Assembly: GCA_964058845.1 (NCBI GenBank)
Contig: CAXKVR010000042.1
Coordinates: 62,001 to 126,000 of the forward strand
Length of the DNA stretch: 64,000 bases
Origin: Carex sylvatica
Lineage: Eukaryota > Streptophyta > Magnoliopsida > Poales > Cyperaceae
Direction of reading: 5' to 3'
Made by a program: the position numbers and the translations under genes. A model generated the notes under the pieces. It worked only from the letters and a program-made list of their open reading frames with translations. It was not told the DNA's origin and made no database searches. Shown one piece after another: positions 34,944 through 46,711 of the stretch (position 1 is its first letter; each line of letters opens with the position of its first letter).

Positions 34944-36867
34944 TTAAGCAATTGCTCTGTCCCTAGAAAATCTCGGGAGCTGGACTAGCGAATTGACACA
35001 CGTCACTCCATCCAGTCCCGTCCAGTCCTTGTTTGGATCAGTACCACCTCCGCCACTATCTGTCACAGGAGCTACGTAGGATTGAACTGTGAAATTACGC
35101 GTCAAGGTCGGCTCGGCATTTTGCACTTCAGTGGTGTCAGTGGAACTATCTAGGCTCTGACTATTGTCAGCAGGAGACATAAAAAAAATAAATGAAAGAC
35201 TATATTTTTTTTGTAAGGTTTGGAGGAGGGGTCAGTACCTTTTTGGTAAATTTTGGCAATAAGTTCTAGCACACCAGGGTCTTCAAGGATAACTATGACA
35301 GTTTGAATAAATTTAACAAAATGTTATCAAATTTAGTATTCCTCAAGTCAGTGAGAATTGCGACATCACAAGAGATACCAAACAAGAATTTTCAAGACAC
35401 AATATATAATCTATATTCTCACTAAAGTCTTTTTATATAAAAACTAAGATGCATACCTTCACAAGTCTTTATCCACAAAAGTGATGCATACAAAAATGAG
35501 ATATATATTTGTTCAGTTCAGAAGTTCAGACTTAATGAAAATTTAGGAACTTCATAAAATAAGCACATTAATTCCTCTGAAAGGGTCAATTTGATAGTAA
35601 CCCAAAAATGTACAGAATAAGCATTTTAAAGTTTGAAAATTTAACGACTAAATCCTTAGAAAATTATAGCATAATATATCATAAAATCAAAATGCACTGG
35701 TAATATTCAGTTCCAGTAAATTATAAAGAGGTGACATAGGCTACGCACAAAGGAAAATAATTTGGGTACAAATTTCAAAAGAAAAACAAGTTTCATAAGC
35801 AATTGAAGAGACATAGTGTGAGAGAACTAAATTTCAAAAGACCTACTTGAACCAGGAAGTCAATAATAAGAGAATGCAGTTACTAATTTTGTTACAAAAA
35901 TCAAGGCTGTACTTGTTCTAATTCTGGTTCACTCAGTTTTACCTTATTGATCCGCTCATGAATTACTGGATCTTTGACCCCATTGTTAATAAATTGCCTC
36001 TGTACAAACCAGCGAGTAGCTATTTTCTTTTGAGAAATGGTGCTACAAATCGACATTGCTGGCCCTCAAATAAAATAAGCTGTGAAAAGCTCAAGTTATT
36101 TTTTATTATTCTTTTGTTTTTGGGTGTGAGATCAGCATGCTAGCTATATCCAAGATACTTAAAAAATAGTATTCATGAATTTGAAACCATACAATTTAGG
36201 GAGTATGTCCTCGTAGACAATTGACAACATATTTGAAACTATCACAATTTGATTAGGAAACAGATTTGAAATAGAAACGAACTATTTAGTAAAGACGCTT
36301 TCGTCTCTGGCGTGCTTAAGCATCTGAATTCCTCTCTGAAATTAAAATTGAAGAACAACAAAAGCAGATCATGTCAAAATCATAATCTATACATATGGTA
36401 ACGCTCAAATGTGAAATAAAGCTTCAATTGAACTTCAGTTCGGTGTAATAAGCCATTGATCAGATACACTTTCATCAGCTAACAATGGTGTGAAAAACTA
36501 GGCCTAAAAATCCTACATATAAAACAGGTTACCTCTCAGCTAGAAAGCACAACGCCTCGTCGGAGCAGTGCCTCACTCTGACCTCCTTTAATCCACCATC
36601 GGACCACTTAGCAATCGATCGCATCATTGAATCAACCCGGCGTTGGAATGTCGGGGTCCACCACGCAGCAGCATCGGGTTGACCAGAGAGGGAGGGAGGC
36701 GTATGAAGAAATCGCGTCTGGGTGCTCAAGAGAGGGAGAGAGGCGTCGTGAGGGTCTTCTCTTGGGCGGTCGACAATGGTGAAGGAGGTGGAGGCGGCAA
36801 GGACGAGAGAGAAGCGAAGGGAGAGGAGCAGGAAACAGAGACGGAGGGTAAGAAAATAAAAGTACAA
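34944..36867 (-). pseudogene. Unidentified gene fragments in duplication unit 1
   Basis: Minus strand. A GC-rich leader leads into an exon ending near 36535 (SMMRSIAKWSDGGLKEVRVR, then HCSDEALCFLAER before a GT donor), which resembles the first LRR-side exon of F-box proteins of the SKIP19/FBW2 kind. Further on come short AG-bounded stretches: RGIQMLKHARDESVF near 36320, ILEDPGVLELIAKIYQK near 35270, and a last open stretch at 34944-35180 ending LVQLPRFSRDRAIA and a stop. These later pieces do not look like F-box sequence and I cannot name their family, so the unit may mix fragments of two genes. It is repeated in unit 2. Confidence 0.4.
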
Positions 36868-37410
36868 AATGACTATTTTACCCTTTCTAAAAAAATTTCA
36901 AAATAAATTAACGTCAGATGCAATTATTAAGCAATCTAATCTGAACCGCTCAATAGATGAAATCAACGATTGAGATTTCATTTTGATTTTGTTGCACTAC
37001 AATCAAAATCACTTTGATGCACTGTAGAACTGACACCAAAAACATTTTAAGTATTTATAAAATTGATAACATGCAAGAACTGACACCAAGAGTGACACTG
37101 TATCATTGACAACCAATTAACGACAAATATATTTGGTTCATTGTTTCGCTATATCGACATTTGAGGTTCGTATTTAGGTTTAAATTTGATTAGCATAGGC
37201 CTCTAATAAAAAAGCAACAATAATTTCAAATCACGGCCATAGAATTCCAAAAATAGAGGATGAACACAAGTTCAACAGATAATTGTAGTACATTTACAGG
37301 TCACCTGATTTTCCAGTACCTAGTTATTAGTTAGAACTAACATAATAAGAAAAGAGAAAAATAAAACACAAACATACAGATAATTTTTAAAAAAAAAAAT
37401 GCAACAGGTT

Positions 37411-39436
37411 TTAAGCAATTGCTCTGTCCCTAGAAAATCTCGGGAGCTGGACTAGCGAATTGACACACGTCACCCCATCCAGTCCCGTCCAGTCCTTGTT
37501 TGGATCAGTATCACCTCCACCACTATCTGTCACAGGAGCTATGTAGGATTGAACTGTGAAATTACGTGTCAAGGTCGGCTCGGCATTTTGCACTTCAGTG
37601 GTGTCAGTGGGACTATCCAGGCTCTGACTATTGTCAGCAGGAGACATCAAAAAAATAAATGAAAGACTATATTTTTTTTGTAAGGTTTGGAGGAGGGGAC
37701 AGTACCTTTTTGGTAAATTTTGGCAATAAGTTCTAGCACACCAGGGTCTTCAAGGATAACTATGACAGTTTGAATAAATTTAACAAAAGGTTATCAAATT
37801 TAGTATTCCTCAAGTCAGTGAGAATTGCGACATCACAAGAGATACCAAACAAGAATTTTCAAGACACAATCTATAATCTATATTCTCACTAAAGTCTTTT
37901 TATATAAAAACTAAGATGCATACCTTCACAAGTCTTTATCCACAAAAGTGATGCATACAAAAATGAGATATATATTTGTTCAGTTCAGAAGTTCAGACTT
38001 ATTTCAGATTTAGGAACTTCATAAAATAAGCACATTAATTCCTCTGAAAGGGTCAATTTGATAGTAACCCAAAAATGTACATAATAAGCATTTTAAAGTT
38101 TGAAAATTTAACGACTAAATCCTTAGAAAATTATAGCAGAATATATCAGAAAATCAAAATGCACTGGTAATATTCAGTTCCAGTAAATTGTAAAGAGGTG
38201 ACATAGGCTACGCACAAAGGAAAATAATTTGGGTACAAATTTCAAAAGGAAAACAAGTTTCATAAGCAATCGAAGAGACATAGTGTGAGAGAACTCAATT
38301 TCAAAAGACCTACTTGAACTAGGAAGTCAATAATAAGAGAATGCAGTCACTAATTTTGTTACAAAAATCAGGGCTGTACTTGTTCTAATTCTGGTTTACT
38401 CAGTTTTACCTTATTGATCAGCTCATGAATTACTGGATCTTGACCCCATTGTTAATGAATCGCCTCTGTACAAACTAGCGAGTAGCTATTTCCTTTTGAG
38501 AAATGGTGCTACAAATCAACATCGCTGGCCCTCAAATAAAAGTAAGCTGTGAAAAGCTCAAGTTATTTTTTATTATTATTTTGTTTTTGGGTGTGAGATC
38601 AGCATGCTAGCTATATCCAAGATACTTAAAAAATAGTACATGAATTTGAAACCATACAATTTAGGGAGTATGTCCTCGTAGACAATTGACAGCGTATTTG
38701 AAACCAGCACAATTTGATTAGGAAACAAATTTGAAATAGAAACGAACTATTTAGTAAAGACGCTTTCGTCTCTGGCGTGCTTAAGCATCTGAATTCCTCC
38801 CTGAAATTAAAATTGAAGAACAACAAAAGCAGATCATGTCAAAATCGTAATCTATACATATGGTAACGCTCAAATGTGAAATAAAGCTTCAATTGAACTT
38901 CACTTCGATGTAATAAGACATTGATCAGATACACTTTCATCAGCTAACAATGGTGTGAAAAACTAGGCCTAAAAATCCTACATATAAAACAGGTTACCTC
39001 TCAGCTAGAAAGCACAACGCCTCGTCGGAGCAGTGCCTCACTCTGACCTCCTTTAATCCACCATCGGACCACTCAGCAATCGATCGCATCATTGAATCAA
39101 CCCGGCGTTGGAATGTCGGGGTCCACCACGCAGCAGCATCGGGTCGGGGAGAGGCGTAGGAAGAAATCGCGTCTGGGTGCTCAAGAGAGGGAGAGAGGCG
39201 TCGTGGGGGTCTCCTCTTGGGCGGTCGACAATGGTGAAGGAGGCGGAGGCGGCAAGGACGAGAGAGAAGCGAAGGGAGAGGAGCAGGAAACGGAGACGGA
39301 GGGTAAGAAAATAAAAGTACAAAATGACTATTTTGCTCTTTCTAAAAAAATTTCGAAATAAATTAACGTCAGATGCAATTATTAAGCTATCTAATCTGAA
39401 CCGTTCAATAGATGAAATCAACGATTGAGATTTCAT
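37411..39436 (-). pseudogene. Unidentified gene fragments in duplication unit 2
   Basis: Second copy of the set described for 34944-36867: the terminal open stretch is 37411-37650 and the F-box-like exon ends near 38998. A ~12-bp deletion around 39140 shifts the frame of the leader open reading frame relative to unit 1. Most substitutions in the terminal stretch are single bases, so the copies separated recently relative to the surrounding repeats. Confidence 0.4.
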
Positions 39437-39484
39437 TTTGATTTTGCTGCACTACAATCAAAATCACTTTGATGCACTGTAGAC

Positions 39485-40807
39485 ATCCCAATTATTTATT
39501 TATTATTTACACTCTATAATATTTATCTATTCTCTTATACAAAGAAATATGGTTGGAAGTATATTTTTTCTTGAACTATGTACGCGTAACTCTGCAGTGT
39601 AAAGTTTTTACCGGATAGCAGATTTTATTTTTATTTTTTCAAAGTAATGTCACATTAAAAATGTTAAATCTGTAAGCAAACATGTAATATTTGCATTATA
39701 TATTTTTCTACCAATAAATAATAAAGTATTATATATCTGACGTGATATGTCAAACTCATTTATTTTCAACTGACAGAGCGAATTTCATATATGATTTAAA
39801 TGCAGATTTAAGTTATTTGGGAGTGACAAGAAATATCCTATGTTAAGCTGTGTAAGCCACACTTTTTGTTCAATTTTTTTTATAAATTAAAAAAATAATA
39901 ATCTATTAGAGTTAAAATTGATTTTTTTTCTTCTTCTGATAAATAGATGAAATTGTATCAATGATATTGTCCTACTGGAGAAATCAATGGAATCGAACTT
40001 AAGATTTGATCCCACTGATTTTTATAATTTACCACCTCAACGGCTACATAGTGTAAAAAATCAATAGATATGAATCATTGATTCAGATCTATATATTGAT
40101 CTCTCCCCATTGCCGTTGGGATTCAGGTAGAAGACAAACGAGGAAGGAGAAGAGGGAGGCCGTATAATTCATGGTTTCTACCGTGACCAAATCAATTGTT
40201 TAGTTCAGTTATTTTCATATTTTCTGTGACGGTGATGTAGTAAAACTCCCGAAAATTACTAGAATCATACTATTGTTTTGGTCCCATTAATTAATCTGCT
40301 CTCGTGGAACCAAACTAATAATTTATTTAATGAAAAATAATCAATTCTTTTTTCAATATTTTTTTTAAAGTTTTGTAGTGACTATCAAGATAATAATGTA
40401 ATTTTTCATTGTCAAAAATAAAAAAAATTGCTCCCTGCTCTCTCCCAGTCCGACTAGATCTTGACTGCACTAGTCCTCTCTGTTAAGACAATATATATAA
40501 CTTGTCAAATAATAAAACAAACCGAGAGAAACTAATCAGCACGTGTCTCGTAATTACTGCATTATACCAAATAACCTCGAGGCATACGGTAGGTTTTGCC
40601 CAAAACTTACTTGACAACGTCACAATAATTATTGAAATTTAAAATTAAAATTATAAATATACGTTCTAATTATTTAGATATGTTACCTATTAAATTTGAT
40701 CTAATTTACCGACTCGCCATTTATTTTGAACATCAAAATTTTATCTGTACTTCATAATTAACCATGTAATTCTCGCATCATAATAAATTTAATATACGAT
40801 CTTTCTA

Positions 40808-40841
<34 letters not shown>

Positions 40842-40898
40842 GTAATAGTAATAATAATAATAATAATAATAATATTAATAATAATAATAATAATAATA

Positions 40899-40937
<39 letters not shown>

Positions 40938-41064
40938 TAATAATAATAATAATAATAATACCTTTAGAATCCTAGTTTTCGATTTCAACAAATTCTTTAT
41001 AAAAAAAGAGATATACTGATTAAGTCTTGATTAGTCATAGAAAGTACAGTAAAAAATCATATCT
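39485..41064. other. Intergenic with AAT microsatellite
   Basis: No gene recognised. An (AAT/TAA)n microsatellite interrupted by AGT and AAAT runs from about 40806 to 40962. The rest is AT-rich unique-looking sequence. Confidence 0.6.
40806..40962. repeat. (TAA)n microsatellite
   Basis: About 157 bp of near-perfect TAA trinucleotides with a few TAG and TAAA interruptions. Confidence 0.95.
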
Positions 41065-41071
41065 ATGATAT

Positions 41072-42316
41072 AGAATTTTTTTCACAAACCATAATTAATA
41101 AATAAAAAATTAGGAAACCAATATGATTGCTTTTTTTTTTAAAAAAAACCATAAGGACCGGACGGTCCGTCCGGTCTTCAATTTTTTTTTCTCCAGACCG
41201 GACGGACCGTTCGGTCTCCACTTTTTTTTTTTTTCGTTTTTTCCATTTTTTTTTTGTTTTTCACGAAAGCTGCCGCAGAAGATCCGTATTTTTTTTCCCA
41301 GACCGGACGGACCATCCAGTCTAAAGTTTTTTTTTTTAAATTAATTTTTTTTTCCATCTGCGGCCACAGAATATCCCTTCCTGCATTTTTTTTTTCGCTC
41401 GGTCTCCCTGTTTATTTAATTTTTTTAACCTGACTCCTCTTCTCTTTTTTTTGTGTCGCACTTTTCTATTTTTTTTCTTCATTCATTTTTCCTCTTACTT
41501 TCTTCGTCATTCAATTTTTTTTGACTGAAAAACTAATTTTAACGTAAAGATAAAGTTAATTTTTTAATTTTTTTTAAAGAAATAATTATTAGTAGTTTGA
41601 CTGAACAAGTGTTATTATTGGCCCGACAATTTTAATTGGAGATCGAATTAGGGATTCGGTCTCCATGTTTTTTTTTTAATATAAATATCCATCTTCCTCC
41701 TTCCTTCAACAGACGATTGATTTCTTCTTCTCAAAAATAAAAGAATTAATACATATCTAACAAAACTTGTAGATCTGAAGCTCTTCTTATTCTCCTTTTA
41801 AAATTATACAAACCTATGTAATTATAATAGAAATTACATAAGCTTTGATAGTTAAAAAAAAAAATTGAATGAGTAGGAAAGTAAGAGGAAGAATGAAGGA
41901 AGAAAAAAAAATGGAGAAGTGCGACACAGAAAAAGGAGGAGGAGTCGGATTAAAAAAATTAAATAAACAGGGAGACCGAGCGAAAAAAAAAAGCAAGAAG
42001 GGATCTTCTGTGGCCACAGACGGAAATTAAAAAAATAAAAAAATAAAAAAAACTTGAGACCGGATGGTCAGTCTGGTCTGGGAAAAAAAAAATTCGGCGG
42101 ATCTTCTGTGGCAACTTTCGTGAAAAACAAAAAAAATAGAAAAAACGAAAAAAAAAGAAGAAAAAGTGGAGATCGAACGATCTGTCCGGTCTGGAGAAAA
42201 AAAAAATTGGAGACCGGACGGACCATCCAGTCCTTATGATTTAAAAAAAAAAAAAAAGCAATCATATTGGTTTCCTAATTTTTCATTTATTAATTATGGT
42301 TTGTGAAAAAAATTCT
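41072..42316. mobile_element. 1.25-kb foldback element with ~455-bp arms
   Basis: The left arm (41072-about 41525) and right arm (about 41858-42316) are reverse complements with roughly nine in ten bases matching by eye, around a ~330-bp loop. The arms start AGAATTTTTTTCACAAACC and carry repeated GACCGGACGGACC-type words within long T runs. ATGATAT occurs directly at both sides (41065-41071 and 42317-42323), which looks like a target duplication of at least 7 bp. Open frames inside are low-complexity Phe/Lys runs, not genes. A transcript through it would fold into a long hairpin. Confidence 0.85.
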
Positions 42317-42323
42317 ATGATAT

Positions 42324-43448
42324 ATTTAAAAGAGTACTTATTCCATAATTGGAAGTATTAAACGACTGGGGACGCATTGAGATTTGTGCCATCTGTTACT
42401 GGCATTTGTCAAGATCATCTGTACGAAACTGACGACCATGAACCTGAATGCGCTGCAAAACTTGCAGTCTCCAGAGGATAAGCATCTCACAATTGACGCA
42501 ATGTATCAGAATATGTTTTGGATAAATATAACAAAGATGTGTCAAGATAATTTCTCTGTAATTTTTTTTGCATGATTCATACTTCTTTTTTGGTAAAAAA
42601 CTTGGGAGTGACATGCATGATTTATACTCGTACAAATATTATTATCCATGTCCGGACGAAGAGTAAATTGGATGAAAGGGTGGAGGTAGACTTTCAACTT
42701 ATGATATCCAATGTAAACAAAAATTAATTATATATATTTTTTATTCTGCATAATTGATCGGACGGAATTGTGTCACAGTGTTTTTAAATTTATAACTTAG
42801 TTGTAATAGATCAAATTATAAGCGTATAATCCTATCGAGTAGTATAATCGAGTGTCGATCAGTAGAAAATAAGATCTAAGATCTTGAACAATCAAATCAC
42901 AACCCTTTAAAAGACTTGACAAAATAAAAAATTAAGAATTGTTGTGGTTATAAAAGATGCAAACTTCGAGTTTAAAGAAAACTAAAAGTAAATATAATAG
43001 TAAAATAGGAGATGTTAATTTCTAAGATTTTGACACACCATTGTTACTTCAATTTTCTTAAATTCTTACTTTGTTTAATGTTGATTTTCAATTGTTGTAA
43101 AATAATTTCTAATCTAAACATAGTGATTGCCGCTTTCGCTGTTACAGCCATACTACTAATCAAGCATTCCCATTAAGGCTTGACTTAAAAAGTATACAGA
43201 GATATATGATTAGCCCAAGTCACAATCTTTACTTGACTAGGTCACTCGATTGATTCTATAGGATGTCCCCATGGTAAGACACATGACTATACAACATTCG
43301 TTTACGAATGTCAAGACTCCCATGTATACTTTTGTTGATCCGACTATTGACTTCTTTCGTTAAGATCTCCCCCAATAGTCTAGTATATTTATTCTCCCTT
43401 TTCCAATCCGGTTAATCTAATAGTGACTAACTTCCATGTGTGGCCATC
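42324..43448. other. Intergenic, no gene recognised
   Basis: AT-rich, stops in all frames. Nothing supportable apart from a short AT run near 42730. Confidence 0.5.
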
Positions 43449-45164
43449 TGATAACGCCAAAATATATAGCGAAAATCACTACTTTTTAGTACGGAAAATG
43501 ATGAAAAAGCGTATGCAAAGTACTCATTTTTCTGAATTATTCACCACAAACGTGTTTTTATGCTATTTTGGCAGGTTTTGGAGAAAATTACTAATTTAGG
43601 CCAAAAACGGAGCAAAAATATCATATTTAGGATGATTCTGAAGAAGGCGTCAAAATGAGACAATACATTGAGTATGCAAACACCTCTTGCGAAGTGCACA
43701 ACATGCAACATGGCGAAATTCACTGAAATTTGGTTAAGTACAGTGCTCTGCGGTCTTAGCTATGTCGCATGCGGCATAAATGCCTAAGCCGTAGAGGTAC
43801 ACGGATTGAATCTTAATCCGTGGACTGTTTAGTTTGGAATAAATCTCAGCCGTTGGACAGCAACCTTCTAGAAGGACGCATTTTCAGATGTGGCAGGCCT
43901 TGCCTCGCCTTGAAGCCTAAGTTTATCGCTCCAAAAATAGCATTTTATGCTATATTTGGCACCCATGATCTCCATGTTCTCCAGGACTCCTCACCCTTAG
44001 GCTAGGCTATATATGCCTCTCTTGTAATAGGAATTAGTGTGCATGCTTTAGTTGTGTAAGTTCATAGTTTAGAGAAGAATATTGCGTGAAATATTTGGAA
44101 TCGTGGAGAACAAAAGGCGCTCAAAGTCCAAGGCGAAAAAAGAAGGAGTCTTCTAAGGAAGAGGTGTCTAGGTTCTATGTTATGTCTTTCTTTTATTACT
44201 TCTTTTATTTTTGTCATGGCTTTGAGTAGCTAAGCTTCTCCCCTCTAGAGATGGATGTAATAAATTCTAATTGCTCTTTACTATAATATTTAATTTTCTT
44301 TTATGTCTATTTGAGATTTCGTTATACTTAGAATGCAATTGAAATATGTTATTGCATACATAGTTCTGTCTACAGATGGTCTAGTGTCATCCACATACCA
44401 ATAGGTGTTATAAGTCTTTGTACCTCGGTGTTAGAGGGGCTACATGTAACTATTATAAATACTTTGGCTAACGAGGCCTGACCGCAGTTCAAAAGCTAGG
44501 GTTCGAACCTAGTGGGCTCCCTTGGTAGGACGTAGATTAGATAGCATCTCGAGGTTTAATTAGGAATTTATTTATTACTTGTAATGAATAGGGTTTAGAG
44601 TTATTACTTAGCGAGTAATAGGGAAAGATAATTATTTAGATTGGTGTGAGTGGTTTAGTTACATTATATCATGTGATACCCCACAAGCCAACTTTAGAGT
44701 CATAGAACCTTTCAAATACGCATAGAATCAAACTCAAGTATCCGTAGGGAATAGCAGTACCGGCATGCGGCTCTGCTCTGCGGGGTGGTCTATATCGTAT
44801 ACGGTAGTGACAGAAGGCCGTAGATGAGGCCGTATGCGGTAGTGACAGTGCCGTATACGGATAGACATGAGTACCATAGATATTGTATTGAGTTAATTAG
44901 AAGGAATTCATCCAAATCCCTAGATGCTCCCTAAACTTGGTTTACAACAATTAGCATTTCCACCTATAACTTTGCCAGAGTAAACTATAAAATCAACCTG
45001 TACCTTTATTATTATTAATTAATTAATTAGTATACATGTAACCCAAACAAATTCGAAAAACCTAGACTAGTGTTATTGTTGTTAAACTATTAAGATCTAT
45101 CCCTGTGGATCGACACCCGACACTACTACACGGTAGGATTATGCACTTGTAATCCGACAGAGTA
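43449..45164 (+). repeat. LTR-like relic, possibly Ty3/gypsy
   Basis: Begins TGATAACGCCAAAATATATA, a start common to plant Ty3/gypsy LTRs, contains a TATA-like GGCTATATATGCCTCTC near 44010 with a transcribed-looking region after it, and near its end has CTATCCCTGTGGATCGACAC. No gag or pol lies next to it, so it would be a solo LTR. Its end is obscured by the Mutator-like insertion at 45174. Confidence 0.4.
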
Positions 45165-45883
45165 GAATTATGGCGGCCTTTTTTATTAATACCCAAAAAA
45201 CAAAACTAAATTTTAAAAATAACCTTGACAAATTTTTTTTTTTTAAAATAACCCAATCGCCCGGGCCCGGGGCGGCCCAAAATACAAGCGACCCGCCTGG
45301 GCCTCGGGCGGGTCACATGGAGAGCAAATCGCTCCAGGGACGGGCGGTCCACTATGCATTCAACTACCCCCCTTCTCTGTCTTCTCTCCCTTCTCTGTCT
45401 CCCCTCCGCACCAGAAAAAGAAAGAGAAAAAAAAACGAAGTCAGAGAGCGATTTTACTGTAGCAGAAGGTATTTTTTATTTTTTTTTTAATTATAGTAAT
45501 TACTGTTCTATTATCTGTAACTACTGTAACTATCGTAATTACTGTAGCAAAGTTTTTTTTTTTCTAATTAGATTACTGTACCCGTTATAATACCATATTT
45601 CTTAATGAAAACCAACTAATTTTTTTCCATTTCTTAATTTTTTTTAATTTCATTTATTCAGAAATAATTTGATTAATTAATTATTGATTTTCAACAATCT
45701 AAAGTTCTATACATTGATTGAGTTATATATTTATCTTCTTCTTTTTCAATTTATTCAATTTTTTTTTAAAATGAAACTCAAAAATTGATTGAAGCGAATC
45801 TCAGATATCTTTATCTATTATTGATGTACAATTACTGTAATACTTATAAAATTATTTTTGAAATGTAGTTTGGTAAGGAAAAT

Positions 45884-46711
45884 ATGTTAGTTGCATTGTA
45901 TATGGGCGGCAAGTTACAAAAGAGTGAAGATGGCGTGCAGTACACGAAAGATGCTGCATTTGGCTTCGAGATTAATGAAAATACCACATTTCAGGTACTT
46001 AAAGAGCTAATATACGAAAAGACTGCTGTAAACTCCAACAGATATGAAATAGAATTGGCTACACGGATTGACAACTCACGTCGGGTGGGGGGTAGACCTT
46101 ACTTTGTGAGGTTTCCAATAACAGATGCGAATTTGTGGAGAGTTGTGTACACTCAAATTGCGGCCAGTGGGGTCCAGGTAATGGACATATATTCGAAGAG
46201 GGTTCCCCGGGCTAGGGCTGGACCTTCAAGTACGACTAGGGCTGGACCTTCAGGTTATGAAAATTCAGGTTATGACAGCCAGGGGTACCAGCAGGACTCC
46301 CCATATGACAGCCAGGGGTACCACCAGCACTCCCCATATGACAGCCAGGGGTACCACCAGCACTCCCCATATGACAACCAGGGGTACCACCAGCACTCCC
46401 CTTATGACAACCAGGGGTACCACCAGCACTCCCCTTATGACAACCAGGGGTACCACAACTCCCATGAAAATATTGAAGAGTTACCACCACCACCCAGACA
46501 GATACCCATAATCCCTAGATTTCCAACTATGCCAGAGTCAGGACCGGTACCCGTTAATCGAACTGATATTGATATTAATGTTGATGCTATTGATGTCATA
46601 CCAGAAAGGGAGATGGAAACGGGGGATGAATACCAAGGGGTTTGGGAATCTGATGACTTATCAGATGGTGATGCAAATGTACTAGGTTTCTCAGCAGGGA
46701 GAGGTACATAA
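45884..46711 (+). pseudogene. N-terminal part of a MURA-like MULE protein, no transposase core
   Basis: 275 codons. Residues 1-110 (MLVALYMGGKLQK, YVRF/ANLWRVVYTQ-type segments) resemble the N-terminal ubiquitin/PB1-like region that precedes the transposase in plant MULE proteins. An upstream exon probably exists, since an AG acceptor lies just before the ATG. Residues about 125-190 are 11-residue repeats (YDSQGYHQHSP). An acidic linker (VIPEREMETGDEYQGVWESD) follows, and the ORF stops at 46711, exactly where the opposite-strand PMD sequence ends. The DDE catalytic core and zinc knuckle are absent. The ORF itself has no stop, so a truncated protein could still be made. Confidence 0.55.
46271..46460 (+). 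repeat. 33-bp tandem repeat in the MURA-like ORF
   Basis: Five full and one partial copy of a 33-bp unit starting TATGACAGCCAGGGGTACCA, in frame as YDSQGYHQHSP. Copies 1-3 use AGCC and copies 4-6 use AACC (Asp-Ser versus Asp-Asn), so the array grew by local duplication. Confidence 0.9.

Larger units (their letters stand above)
34541..39484. repeat. Tandem duplication, two units of ~2.45 kb
   Basis: Unit 1 is 34541-37040 and unit 2 is 37041-39484. Both open with AACATTTTAAGTATTTATAA and close with CAAAATCACTTTGATGCACTG. They are head-to-tail and highly similar, with scattered substitutions and short indels; unit 2 lacks a short piece near the start and about 12 bp near 39140. Unit 1 is in direct contact with unit 2. 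Each carries the same minus-strand gene fragments and the terminal-type repeat found inverted at 27092. Confidence 0.9.

Noticed and set aside
27092..37026. A single 9.9-kb transposon bounded by the inverted ~270-bp repeats
   Set aside because: No matching target duplication at either right-hand copy, and the shared sequence includes a leader-like region; kept only as a hypothesis.
41123..42265. Open frames of 60-73 codons on both strands
   Set aside because: They are Phe- or Lys-rich translations of T/A runs within the foldback arms and mirror each other.
44490..44530. GGTTCGAACCTAG resembling a tRNA T-arm / B box
   Set aside because: No acceptor stem, D-arm or anticodon arm at proper spacing; taken as chance within an LTR-like region.
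46236..46493. Minus-strand and alternative-frame repeat ORFs (GTPGCHKGSAG-type)
   Set aside because: Shadows of the in-frame 33-bp repeat; any frame of a 33-bp unit stays open.
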